64,000 nucleotides of DNA. Source: Viola odorata (taxonomy: Eukaryota > Streptophyta > Magnoliopsida > Malpighiales > Violaceae). Each line of letters starts with the position of its first letter. The first letter of the stretch is position 1. Of the stretch, positions 1-11,991 are shown piece after piece. The stretch is from the NCBI GenBank assembly GCA_963691705.1, contig OY829541.1, forward strand, positions 52,658,377 to 52,722,376, read 5' to 3'. The translations under genes were made by a program, and so were the position numbers. The notes beneath the pieces are model-generated. The model was not told where the DNA came from. It saw nothing but the letters and a program-made list of their open reading frames with translations, and did not search any database.

Positions 1-906
1 AACATCTTTTGGTGTTTCTAGATGGTCTTAAGTTGCAGAGGTTGAGTTCAATAAGGATCGGTTGTCTAATCTAGGTATTGGATACTGTCATTGGTTAAAT
101 AATTACGATGATTTCCTTCTAGTAGATCAGGCCATTAGCATCATGACTTTTTTACTCATTTTTATCCTTGGCTGCACATGGCAATTGACCCGAGGTTTCT
201 GGCAAGGCCCAAGGGCAGGTGACCTTCCTAGAAGTTAGAAGGTCTTGTTTTTTTTAGTCTTCCATAGTAAAACATTTTTCTGTTGTTGGTAGATACTACG
301 ATCGTAGACAAGGACACTCGGACTCAACAGTGTTTTGCAATGACTGAGCACATTCCTTTGTCGGTGTCCTTAATAGCTTAAGAAAGAAGAATTCTTTATT
401 TCTCATGTAAGTAACTAATGCCAGAAAGAAGTGTAGGGCATACCTTACAGTGAGATTTGATGGGTAAACTTGTGGCTGGATCTTTTTTGTCTATCCTTGT
501 CTGCTACCTATCATATACTATCACAAGTTACTAATGAGGAATGAGGTCCTATCTTACATGTAAACTTGTCTTTGTTGCGTGATCTTCTCATTTGCATTCA
601 TTGCCCAATAGAAGTCGGTGCAGATCCTGTTAAAAAGGAATTATTATATACTGATCTCCATATCCCATCTTTGCGTAGCACCATTCTATTAGTTTGGACG
701 ATCTATTTGAACACACCGAAATCTACGACAAAGGAACAAATAACTCCGGCAAAACACTTTCCCTATGTTTTATTTTTATTACTTTCTTTATGTTTTAACC
801 ATTTTTGTTACTAATGAGATCAAACTACTGACTTCCAATATATGAGGGGCAGAAAGGACCCATATGAAAAATGAAAAAGGGGAGGGATCTTAATTGTATG
901 ATCAAA
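1..906. other. No recognisable gene
   Basis: The stretch is AT-rich with short open frames only (an 82-codon frame at 566-814 has no family-like features). It could be intron or 3' UTR of a gene outside the window, or the 3' flank of the phospholipase gene that ends at 907. Nothing firmer can be supported. Confidence 0.4.
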
Positions 907-3025
907 CTAGTTGTGGACTGAAGGTCTTGTAGTGAGGGATGATCTCATATCAACAATGGCAGATTCATCTGCTCCTAAATTAATCGCCTCTTTGCTTGCT
1001 CTTATGAATCTTGTAACAGCACCTTTCACATACTCATTGGCTTCTCTCACATTCATTTTCTTGCCGATCTCGTCGTGAAAACTGCTCAAGAAATGGTCTC
1101 CATTTAGAACTGTGGCTAGCTGCACCACCTCACTCTGGAATTCTGATATGCTACCATCTTCTTTAGCTCCTGTCTTCCTCATAGGAGCCACATCTGGCAA
1201 AATCTCTGCAATAAAATTTATGAACACATCGATCTATTAACTTTAGTTCGAGGTCTAAATTAAAGTAAACTGGCGAGTTTGTAGCTTAGTGGTACGTACG
1301 TGGGCAGTCGGTTCTCGGAGAGGTTAATTCTCCCACAACACCTTCAAAGGTGCCAGCCCATGCATCTCTATGGGTCAAGAAGTTGGAAGGGAGATTGAAG
1401 ATTTTCTTTATGGTGGCTGGGACTGATGAGTGCTCAAATTCTGAGTTTGGAGTTGGTCCTTCTGGCTTAGTCACAACTGGAAATATAAAAACAACAGAAA
1501 ATTAGAAAAATAAGCTTTAATATTCAATAGAAAAATGCAAACTGAAATTCTTAAATCATTTATTTACCACTAATCAGCTATTAATTAGAGTAGTGACAAT
1601 TACGTATTGACTCCTAAGTTGTTGAACACCAACTTGGCAACTCAAGTTGACGGTCATAAACCTTAATTAATCATTCTCCTTCTGCATCATAATATAATCA
1701 CTACCTAAGACAACCTTAACTAATAGTAGTAATCACTTTGCTCTGCATAATCAGTGGATGGCACTAAGAAACTCAGAGCAGAGCAGATACCATCACATAT
1801 TTCAATAAAAACATTGGGATCTAAACAATTTACAGCTTGTAATATACCTGAAAGTACTTAAACAAAATTAATCTCGTCTCTCGAAAGGGCAAAGAGGACA
1901 CTCGGAAAGACCGGGAAAAAAAACTAGCAGAGTCAAGAGCTTACCTGTGCCTTTCTTGATCCATGGAGAGACCATGATTGTTGGGACACGAACTCCTAGC
2001 CTGTCAAACTTGAAGAAAGAAGGTGCAGGGCCTGAATTTCCATCTGGATTTGGGACATCAACATAAGGAGTCTGGACATGATCATAAAACCCACCATGTT
2101 CATCATATGTAATCACTAACAGTGTTTCATTCCATTGAGGACTTGCTCTCAATGTTTCATACACCTCCTTGACCAGCTTCTGACCGTTAGCAACATCATG
2201 AGATGGATGATCATCATTCGCAGGTGAGCCATTGAGATCAAAATACCTTGGTTCGATGACTGTTAATGGTGGTAACTTCCCATCTCTAGCATCTTTCTTG
2301 AACTTTGAACCAAAAGGATGAAACTTGAAAATGTACTTCAATTTCCTTAAATTTCTGTAGAATAAAGTTGATGGAATGGTGTGGAAGTAAATCCCAAAGT
2401 TCTTACCATTCTCATGGAGTGAATCAAAGATTGTTTTTTGAGGGTACCCTTCTGCTAATTGCTTCTTGACATGGCTTGTTGAGCCATGAGAAGTGGCGGA
2501 GTAGACGAATAATCTGTTGGGTTGTGTTGGGCCTGGGATTGAAGAAAACCATCTGTCAAAAACTGCAAATTCTTGTACTAGAGTGGAGTAAACAGGTACT
2601 GATTCTGGCCTAAACCCTTTCATGACAGTTTCTGATAAGTTTTGAGACATGGCGAGTGCTTGCTCAACGAATCCAGACATGGAAGGAATGTTGCTGGTGC
2701 CAAAAACTTGTTGCTCCACAGCTTCAAATGAATGGCCAGGATCTGGATCCACAAACTCTGCATCATCAGTGAAACAAATGGATTGTGTTGTTGTGTTCTT
2801 GGTTGAAACTGGATTGCATTCTTTTCCTGTCACACCATTGATTGATGGGTTGACAGATTTCTTCATCCAACCAAGCATGTGATCAAAAGATCTGTTCTCC
2901 ATCACAAGAACAACAATGGTTTTGATGGGGTTTTGCTGCTGGGATGTGACAAGAGATGAAAGGGTGAAAAAACATAGCAAGAAGATGGTAGAGAATGAAG
3001 GGTGTCTGGCGTTCAATCCTCTCAT
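907..3025 (-). CDS. NPC2: Non-specific phospholipase C, NPC2-like, 3 exons
   Basis: Exons on the minus strand are 3025-1945, 1476-1300 and 1205-907 (1557 nt, 518 aa). All introns are GT..AG and the frame joins cleanly, which is the full length of plant NPC proteins. The family hydrolyses phosphatidylcholine and related lipids to diacylglycerol. The start is the ATG before a hydrophobic signal-peptide-like stretch at about residues 11-28, which suggests entry to the secretory pathway. Phosphoesterase-family motifs are visible: ENRSFDH at residues 43-49, [22 protein letters not shown], and the C-terminal RTDCP and THRDAW motifs. Similarity is greatest to NPC2, recalled from memory; NPC1 or NPC6 cannot be excluded. 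An unspliced frame runs past the first donor to 1868 but is only read-through into intron 1. Confidence 0.92.
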
Positions 3026-4760
3026 GGTTTGTTTCTTGATTTGGTTTTGCAGAGGTATTTGTTAGATTCTGTTTTTATTGTAATCTGCAGCCAAGAAACT
3101 AGAAAGGAGGTCTTGTCTCTATTGAGTGAGTGAGTGAAGTTCTTTTTTGGTATATACTTTTACAGTTGGTGCTGTATTGTTCTCTCTTTCCTTGGATTTT
3201 TTTTTTTTTTTGTCACAAATGAAGAAGAGGTATTTTCACCACAGAAGAGTTGAGAATAAAGAAAGTTCTGGTTTCTATTTTTTTCTTTTTCTTTTTAATT
3301 TTCTTGCTTTATATAGTGCTTTCAAAAAGGGAGGCAATCAATAAAGGAAAAGGAAGGAAGGTGGCATTTTTACTCATCAAATATGTCTGTCTTGAGTCGA
3401 TAAAGTTCGAACGTGATTAATTTTCTGTTTGGAAGATTAAATGAATTTATGTTTTAGCTTAGTATCATCATTTTTTAAAGAAAAGTTGTTAATTATCAAA
3501 AACAGCATTTCTTTTTTTAAGCAGATTTATTTCCTGAGATTGTGGTTGTGTACTGCAGAAAACTTTGGAAATCTTTTTTAGAGAAAAGAACTAAGTGGTT
3601 AATGATAATTATCTTTGTTGTTATCTGTAGTGATTAGAGGGGAGAGTTTTATAAGGAAAGGAAGTGGCAAGAATCTAAACAAATACGTACGGTACGTGAC
3701 CGGAGTCTTTTTGCTGGTTTGTTGAAACAAAGGTTACTTTGGGTTGCTATCAGAAAATCTTTAAGCCAATTTATCTGCGCCAAGAGTTAAACATTGAACT
3801 CACTCACTGTATCACTGTTACTTATCACATGATCACTGACATGCGGCTGAATATTTAAGGTAATTGATCTTAGTGTTTATAGTTAATTAGCTTAACTAAT
3901 CTTAGTAAAAAAAATTGCTCCATCGCCATCCCTCATCAGTTACCTGAGTATGAAATAGATATTGAGTTGACGACATACTTGGTATTTTCCCATAAATTGG
4001 TTGAATCAAATGAAAGATTATTTACTACCCTCGAAGTGTCAACTCACTCCTTACGGTTTACACCGTATGCACAAAAGCGTTAATAAATTGGAGGAATGAA
4101 TAATTTCTCCGGATGTGGATTGCACCGACAATGAATGGAGTCAGGTCAATGTGAGAATCATGCAAAGCCGCACAGCCAAGGGAAGGAAAAAAAACCTACC
4201 AGCAGCAGCAGTAGTCGTGGGGTTCATGTTCATGATGGTGCTTGGGCACGTCCTAAAAGAACGAGTAATGCTATACAGGAGGAAAACAACTAATCACGAT
4301 TATAATAAAGATTGAGAAGTAAAAAATTTAAAAAAAAACTTTTACCTCATTTGAGAAAAAAGAAAGATATTTGATCGTTTGCTTGATACACAATTTCAAC
4401 TTGCATAATATACCACGATTGCCTTTGGTAAATGAAATCAGTAAAACAAAAAAAAAACAATGGAATTTGGTAATTCAAACACAAAATGCAAACACGTGAA
4501 TGCGTTTTTATGTTCATACACAAAATAGCTCCAACCCTGTGAAAACACTCAGCTTCAAAAACACAGGATATCAAGCATCTACTGGCACACGTGCTAGGTC
4601 AAAAACATGACTTTTTCCTTGTATGTGCATGTATTTTCTACAAAGCAATGATCTCTTTGTTCTTTTTCTTGTTTCAGCATAAGAAATTTGGTTTCAATCA
4701 ATTCCAGATTAGACCTTCAGTTCGTATTAACTGTTATGAACTCTGCAATTTTCAAAATTA
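3026..4760. other. Intergenic, promoter side of NPC2-like gene
   Basis: This holds the upstream region of the NPC2-like gene (- strand) and the 3' flank of the CBS/PB1 gene. It contains poly-T runs (for example near 3197-3211) and a CT/TC-rich stretch near 3270-3300. A 66-codon plus-strand frame at 4115-4315 has no homolog I recognise and is probably chance. No RNA gene was seen. Confidence 0.4.
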
Positions 4761-7700
4761 TCACTGACCAGCTCTCCTTAAGTATGCTAATACACCTAAC
4801 CCAGCGACTAAAGCAGCACCAGCCGCAACACCGCTGTATGCAGCAGCCCATGCATCCGCCTGAGCATAATCCAAATTTCCTGAATCAGAACCCCGCCGAC
4901 GCCCACCAGTTCCGGAATAATCGAGATGCAGCCTCAGACCCTGCAAAGTTCATAAATTAGAAGGCAAGCGTGTTCAGTCAAACAAAAAGAAAGCAAATAG
5001 CCATCACAGGACAACAAACCTACAACATAATCCAGGAGAAAAATTGTGAAACAAACCAGTAAAAATTGTATGAAAAATCATACCTTCATACCAGCTGACT
5101 TGGCATGCTCGACAGCAGTGACAAGATCATCATCTGATGCCAGAACAACTTTATCGTGGTCTTCGTCTTCATACTTGAGAATTTCACCACAAATTAGTAT
5201 CAAATCGTGAGAGGAAAACCACGCTAGTGAGCATTATATACAATCTCCAACAAACAATACCAGAATTTGAGGCAACTTGTTACGGTTAATGTCATCCCCT
5301 ACCCTCTGAAGGATTGCAGTTATTAGTTCTGTCAAACTCCGTGTATCTAGTTCAAAGAAGATCATAAACCCAGTCAAAACTACCAATAATAGATTCATCA
5401 GATCTCAATTCAGTAAGTTAAATATAGGATGCAATGCCATTTAGATTTCCCGAATCAAGACCCTGACTCATTATAAGAATCACCAAAACATGTTTCTATT
5501 TTAGTTTTAAACTGTGTAACTCCTTATAAAGAGTTGGCTAGAGGCATAAACAGGAAATGAAAATGTTGCACATATATGACCAATATGCTACATGCAGGGG
5601 AAAACTAAAATTCATAGCCCATATTAAGATGGTGTATATAATGTCAGGAGAAATATCTTTACCACAGACAAATCTGTGCATTCGACGCTTTTTGTCCTGA
5701 ATTTTGAAAGAAAACATATATGGAAAGCTTGATGAAGGGTAGGGTAAAGACCTCCCACTTTCTGTCACTTCAGAAGTCAACTTCAAAGAACTTTCACTGA
5801 AACATTACTGGTTATATCAAGGAAAGCATTCATGGAGGAAATCATAATATTACAACAGAAACAGTATTGAAACATTTACCTCCGTGTCTCCTCTTCATCT
5901 TCCGGTTGACTCAAGGCCATGGCAGAATCCCAAAACTTTTGCATCATCGAGCTGGATGCTTCAGTAGTTAATGCAGCAGTGCTTCCAACCTAATTAACAA
6001 AGAAATGATGAAAATTTGCTCATCTCGACTGTAATCATGTCATGGAAATGATTCTCAAACATGATAAATGGCAAATGCCACTCATGCACACAAACTCACA
6101 AACAAAAAATTGCAATAAAATGTTTTAAACAGAAGGGCAGAACACAGGGCCACTTTCCCTCCCTTCTCCTTTCTTGCTGAAATCCTACTTTTCTGTTCTC
6201 TTCTGAGACAACCAAAAATATAACTAAACTCAACACAACACAATGCCACAGATAAAAGGTGGAGATCATCTGTTGCTGTCCAACAAATAAAATAGTATAG
6301 TTGTAATTTAGATATTTGCTATTCTCGCTTTGAGGTGTTGACTCCAAAGAAGTACACCTGTTACCCCATGAAGTAAGGACTCATTCCAGGTCAACAGAAT
6401 TCACAAAGGAAATGCTAGCTCTACATGATTCAAAAGAGGCACGAACTTGGCTTACTGTCGCCACTGCAGCATGCGTGATATGGAGCACATCAATGACAGC
6501 AACTACATTCCCATCTGTATCCAATCATTCAGAGTCAACAAAGTACAAAAATAACATTTAAAGGCATTTCACTCCTCACACGTTCTCTTGGTTTCCCATC
6601 AAAAAACTAAAAATAGTTACCTCGATCAAGCACAGGAAGGTGCAAAAATTTCCCATCATGCATGGTGTGCAGAGCATCAACAATTGCTGTATCAACACTT
6701 GCACATTCTGGATTAGGGGTCATGACCTATAGAAAAGTTCAGAAACATCAGGATGGAGATTCTTTGCCGTCACATACGAGAGAGGAAATTACCTTATACT
6801 ATGACAAGCATGCAGGTTCAAGACTTATAGTGCCATTAAACTCAGAATTTTTTAAAAAAGGATAGTCATTTTCAAATTCCCCTTTCCAAAATCCTGTGCA
6901 AGGGGAATCTTAACTGGGCAATAACCATTGTTCACAGTGTATATTGTGATGAGCTTCTTGGTATTAGCACATACTATATTCCTGCATACAAGAAAGTCCC
7001 TCAATTAACATGCCACAGTACCCGAAACATGAAAAGTACCTTCTCCATGAGAGTAGAATCTGGAGGAAGATTTTGTGCAATAACCCGCATCAAGATGTCC
7101 TTTGAACTGAAATAAGAGGAAACAAAAATTATAATGTATAGAATGGTACTTCCCAAAAGAAAGAAGGATATTCTTGGTATTCGAGTGAAGTAGATTGGGC
7201 ATAATTTGTTTCATTTCATTATCCCCACAGTTAGGATGAAAAACAAAAACACTTACGTTAGAATTCCCTGTGGTTTATGATCAACTGTCACTACTGCACA
7301 TCCTGATCGAAATTCAAGCATCTTTTTTGTCGCAGCCAAAACTGTTTCTGTTGGTGAAACTGTTACAATCCTGGAACATGCCAAAAAGATATGTAATAGC
7401 TAAGAAAATTCCTCTGTTTCCTTGTCCATAAGATAAATCATTCCATAAAAAATTCAAGAAAACAAATTATTACCTACTTTGAATTGTCTGGAATTATCGT
7501 TGATAAAGAGGGCCTAAACACACGCTCTCGAAGTGTCTCAATGAAAGTATTAGATCCTGCAGTCAAACAAACACAAAAAACGCATAAAATAAATTTAACA
7601 AGTAGTAGACTACACTACAATGACTACTACATACAGGGAAAGCCTGCATCAAATATTCATCAAAATAAAACTTTGCACTTACCAGACATTGGTGCCCCCC

Positions 7701-8634
7701 AATTTTTTTCAACACCTTCAACAGCAGCAGCTATAGCTTTTCCCTTCTCAGCTGCCCTTTCCAAACGAGCAATAGCATCATATAAACACTTAGCTATATC
7801 TAACAAAGCAATAACCTCTCCATTCTCCACAACAGGCAAGTGCCTGAATTTTCCTGCAGACATCAACATACTCAAACAGGTACACGCAGAACATTAAAAC
7901 ACAACTGAAAAAAACCACAATCCATCACCAACCTTGCACCATTTTCTGAAGGGCTTCCACAGCAAGAGTATCTGAAAGTACAAAAACTGGGTTCCTTGTC
8001 ATCACTTTAGAAACCGGTGTCTCCTCTAAATTCAGCTCCCGTGCAACGACTCTTGTTACTAAATCCTACACAAAAAGCCAAGCACTGTACATCAAACGAC
8101 CAACACCTCAAAATCCTTCAATTTGTATCATTTAAATGATCAAATATCGGTCAAACCTTATCAGTAAGAATTCCACAGAGTAGTGCATTTGAATCAGTTA
8201 ACAACAAAGCATCAACTCTACGCGCGGCCATCCTACGACACGCCTCGTAAATTGTTGTGCTGTCTGGCACCGTCAATGCCTTCGATAAACGCAATCTCTT
8301 CACTGTTCGCTCCCCAGTTAAACTCCTATAATAATAATGATAATAGTAAGTACTTAATTAATCCTCAAACAACAATCCCTCTTTCGTCACAAAATTCTGC
8401 GCTCTAAACATATCCTCAATCCTTTAGGAATATATAAACGCACATTTCCAAGAAAATCGGGAATATTAAGAAACAGTAAGAGGAAACGTACATGGGGCGC
8501 GCGGCGGTGAGGGATCTTCGTAAGGTGGGGTCATAGCTCATCCCACCGTTATCGGAGCTTTTCTTCCGATTGAGAGCGGAGGAGGAATTAGTCAACGAAA
8601 GGCTTTTCCGTGAAGAGCCGCCTTGACTGGCCAT
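4761..8634 (-). CDS. CBSCBSPB: CBS domain and PB1 domain membrane protein (CBSCBSPB type), 14 exons
   Basis: Minus-strand exons are 8634-8492, 8325-8157, 8065-7933, 7853-7683, 7556-7478, 7370-7257, 7106-7040, 6726-6621, 6514-6456, 5989-5880, 5796-5663, 5346-5261, 5173-5084 and 4940-4761 (1641 nt, 546 aa). All introns are GT..AG. A Ser-rich N-terminus (1-50) is followed by a CBS pair (about 55-175), a second CBS pair (about 231-347), a PB1 domain (about 401-495, starting FPYMFSFKIQDKKRRMHRF and containing the acidic LYEDEDHDKV loop), and a hydrophobic Ala/Gly-rich helix near 522-541 that looks like a tail anchor. CBS pairs usually bind adenosyl ligands and PB1 mediates protein pairing; the exact role of this plant family is not established. 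Length matches Arabidopsis CBSCBSPB proteins (about 550 aa). No break was seen. Confidence 0.93.
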
Positions 8635-9388
8635 TTTCTCTCTCGCCGCTAATCAGAACCAGAACCAGAATCAGAATCTTTGGTGTTGTTAATGATTGGT
8701 CGGAGTCGCAAGCCGGGATTCTTTGTCGGGAAAGACCAGCAGCGTGAGGAAGAGAGGGAAAAGATAGGGATGCGGGAAAAGGAATGGGAGGGAGAGATGG
8801 AAAAAAAAATTAGCGGCGTGATGGGAGAAGGGGCCAATAGGAATAACACACATCCGTTTAACGAATTTAACTGAAATTGCTCCAATTTCAATGGGGATTT
8901 TGAGGTTTTAATAAGCTTCCTGTCTGTCATTCATTCTCCGTCCTCTAAAACGTTTGGCTTTTAATTTAATTTTTTTATAAAAAAAAGAAGACAATGTAGT
9001 CACCAAATTTTAAAACAATTCCCTGTTTAGCCATCATACTATTATTTTTGACTAATTGTTCATCCACATTTTATAAAATTTGAATAAGCTGGTCATTTTA
9101 TATAGATCCATTATATTTATCAATTTTAATCATTTAACCTCTATAATCGAAAAAAATTAAAATTAATAAATTGTTTAAAAAATAAAAAACTAATAAAAAA
9201 TTAGGAGTTTTAAGAAAATTATAAATGAAACTTTTCCAAAAAAATATGAAATAATTCATAAAATTAAAAATTAGAAAACATCAGAAAGTTTAATATATGA
9301 AAATTTTAACTAAAGATATTTTAGTATTTATTTTGCATGAAGGATAACTTAACTACAAAACAAACAAATCAGCATTAACTACATGTTG
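8635..9388. other. Leader and promoter side of CBS/PB1 gene, then AT-rich spacer
   Basis: The first ~300 bases upstream of the ATG are probably 5' UTR on the minus strand. They include a 93-codon upstream frame (8930-8649) that stops 14 nt before the main ATG. From about 8940 to the retrotransposon edge the sequence is very AT-rich, with no gene visible. Confidence 0.4.
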
Positions 9389-9393
9389 TATGT

Positions 9394-10880
9394 TGATCGC
9401 GTGTCGAACACGTCAAATATAAGTGTATAATAGTTATGGAAATGGGGGTAGAAATATAACTTATCACTGTCTACAAAGACTTGTAGATTGCGGTAAGAGG
9501 ATCGGTCTACAGAGATCTCTAGGGAAACGTAGTTCCTGGTTGACTTCCTCGTCACTGGTTTTTGGTTGGGTGAATTTGAAATTAAAGACAAAAACAAAGG
9601 AAATAAAACAGTTCAAAGTAGTCTTGGTCAAAGGCTTAACCAAGACAGGGGTCAAGATTATAAGATATCAAATAAAAAGGGATTCCAGGTAAGGGCGATA
9701 GGAGAGCTTCCGTTCTTATGCTTCGATCATAGACTCAAATGTATTCCTCTCTTCGCTCATAGTACTGCTATAGAGTGGAGGTGCTCCTGTTCACTCCTGT
9801 CTTCCCTCCTCTTCAAATTATCTGGCGGGTGCTCCCTTTCCTGATAATCCTAGCCAAGGGACACCTTGCTGGTTAAAGGGTTTATCCGTTTGACTGCTGT
9901 CTTGAATGGTTGTTCGCTTCCTCAATGGTATAGGGGACGACAGTACCTAGGTTAAGTTGTCTCCCTGTGGAAACCCCAGGTTGTCAATCTGGTCTTAACC
10001 TAGATCATCTATTTCTTCTAGTCTGGCGCGAGACTAGTCACCTACTTTGTCTAGCCGACGGGTGCTCCCTTTCCTTCTAGACTGGCTACAACTCTTCTCT
10101 ACTAGAGTGCAAAGATGATCAAGCTTTGTCTCTAGTGAGTAAGTGGTTAATTAGGCTCAAGAAATAAACAAATACGAATGAAGAGATTGTTAAGTACGTT
10201 GGCTGATCTCACGAACGCATAAGAACTTTAGCTCGTCAACCCTTACCAAGAACAAGTGTTTAGTTACTCATACTCATAGATGGAAGAATAAAATATTTAA
10301 TTGCATAATAAAACTAAACCCGAGAATTCCACAAAGAGGAAAATTCCGGAGCAGGAAAATAGGTCAATGTTGAAAACGGGAAAAGAAAAGAGATCCCCGA
10401 GTTTTTGGAAAGGCAAGATAAAATCCGGCTAAATACTAGCTAAAGCCCCTTCCTTTTCCAACTCTAACTCTTCAATCAAATCTTCAAAGATAAAGATAGT
10501 AATGTTTTCTAAGGGAAATAAATCGCAACAAAAGAGGGAGGTCCTAAATAGGATTCTTCGAAATAGATTGGCGTCAGATCCTTCTTGAGTTGCTGGATAA
10601 CAACGACTTGTCAGCTCACATGGCCTCTCGAGATGGCTTGTCGCGACATGAGTCTTGGTCAAGCTTGCGGCCAAGACGAATTGGTAATCGTTCCTCGCTG
10701 CGCGAATGGGTCTTGGCCAGAATCTAGGCCAAGACGATATGGTAATCAACTCCAGCGCTCCACTGAAATGCTCCGCTTCAGAACTGCCAAAGTATGAGGA
10801 ATGAAGGGGAAATCAGTAGATTTTCTGCCCAAACAACATGTAAATGGACAGTCAAAACATGATTAAATGCAATGCAATCA
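9394..10880 (-). repeat. 3' LTR (left copy) of the Athila-like element
   Basis: This 1487-bp copy starts TGATCGC and ends GCAATGCAATCA on the plus strand and matches 20474-21996 almost throughout. It lacks a 37-nt net segment present in the other LTR next to position 10618. It contains three copies of the 26-nt inverted repeat (9621, 10652, 10710) and twice the phrase GGGTGCTCCCTTTCC. No coding frame in it looks real. Confidence 0.95.
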
Positions 10881-10897
10881 AATTCCCCACACTTGAA
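10881..10897 (-). other. Polypurine tract of the retrotransposon
   Basis: On the minus strand, AAGTGTGGGGAATT abuts the 3' LTR. This is the expected place and composition for the plus-strand primer of reverse transcription. The same core recurs at 11875-11890 and 14584-14600. Confidence 0.7.
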
Positions 10898-11897
10898 ACA
10901 TGCTTGCCCCCAAGCATAAAGACTCAAAGACTCAAATAAAAGCACAACAAAACAGAACAGACACCATGAACCCCCTGAGTTTCTTTATTCCAAGTTGTTT
11001 ACCCCATCACTGATGTTGGCAAAGCACTTCCCTAAGCGACCCAATGCTGGACTAACAAGGACAAATCAATACCCTAAACATACCCTTTCCAAATGGTACT
11101 AAGACATCCTACTAGATTTATTTGTTGAAGTATAGGGGATAAGACTTACCACGATTTGAGTCCCACCGTGTGCTGCTCTATCCAAACGTGCCTAAAGACT
11201 AGTGCTATTTAAATCACTTTGGCAGAATTTCTTCTTCTTGTTTTTCTATGTCCTTTGTATTTTTACAGACATAAATCATCATTTTTTCTTTCATGCCCTT
11301 GTATTTTTACAAGCATCGCACATAGACAGAGCTTGTTCTTTTCGGCTGGAACTTCCACCTTTGCTATGTCTGCCCTATGACATTCCAACACCTTTTTAGC
11401 GTCTCACACTCAAACAGATAGAACAACACTCTCAAATCAGACGCAGCAAGTCCCATCACCCTAATGGAAGTTAAGGTCCTAGCTAGATGTCCTAAATTCC
11501 ATTTGGATAGTTAATGTTCGGGAATCATTAGAGTATATGCCCCTTAGGCATTGATCTAGTTGCGCTCATTCGCTTCCCTGTTACTAAATCATTGTGTCGC
11601 CTAGACAAGTGTCTAAATACAACTCCACCGAAAGACTAAACAACCTAGGCTAGAAAACAGGGGTTCGGTGCACACTCAATCAGAACAGACTCTAACATGC
11701 AAAGAAAATACCAATAAAAATCATGCAATTGACAGACTCTATGGACTGGACAGACGCATACAAAAAGAAAAACTAAATCATGCAAAAACTGACTCAAAAA
11801 TTCAGGCTATTAACATTTAATCATCACAAAACACAAAAGTAACACAAAAAAATAAAAAGACTCAACTATACACCCTCCCCACACTTAAAAGACACAA

Positions 11898-11991
11898 TGT
11901 CCTCGTTGTGTGGAGAAGCAAAAATTAAAAACATAAAAAGATAAAAAGAAACGAAAAGTAAAGAAAGAAACAACCTGGGGGGAAAAGCAGA
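11898..11991. other. Interior untranslated region of the retrotransposon
   Basis: Together with 10898-11874 this is about 1 kb between the extra ORF and the 3' LTR. It carries no plausible coding frame. It contains one of the three polypurine-like tracts (11875-11890). Confidence 0.5.

Noticed and set aside
1868..1944. Phospholipase C-terminus as in the unspliced frame
   Set aside because: A good GT donor at 1944 and collinear downstream exons give the full family C-terminus; the extra 25 residues are intron.
4115..4315. 66-codon ORF with a hydrophobic stretch
   Set aside because: No conserved motif, no promoter or partner exon seen; a chance frame is more likely.
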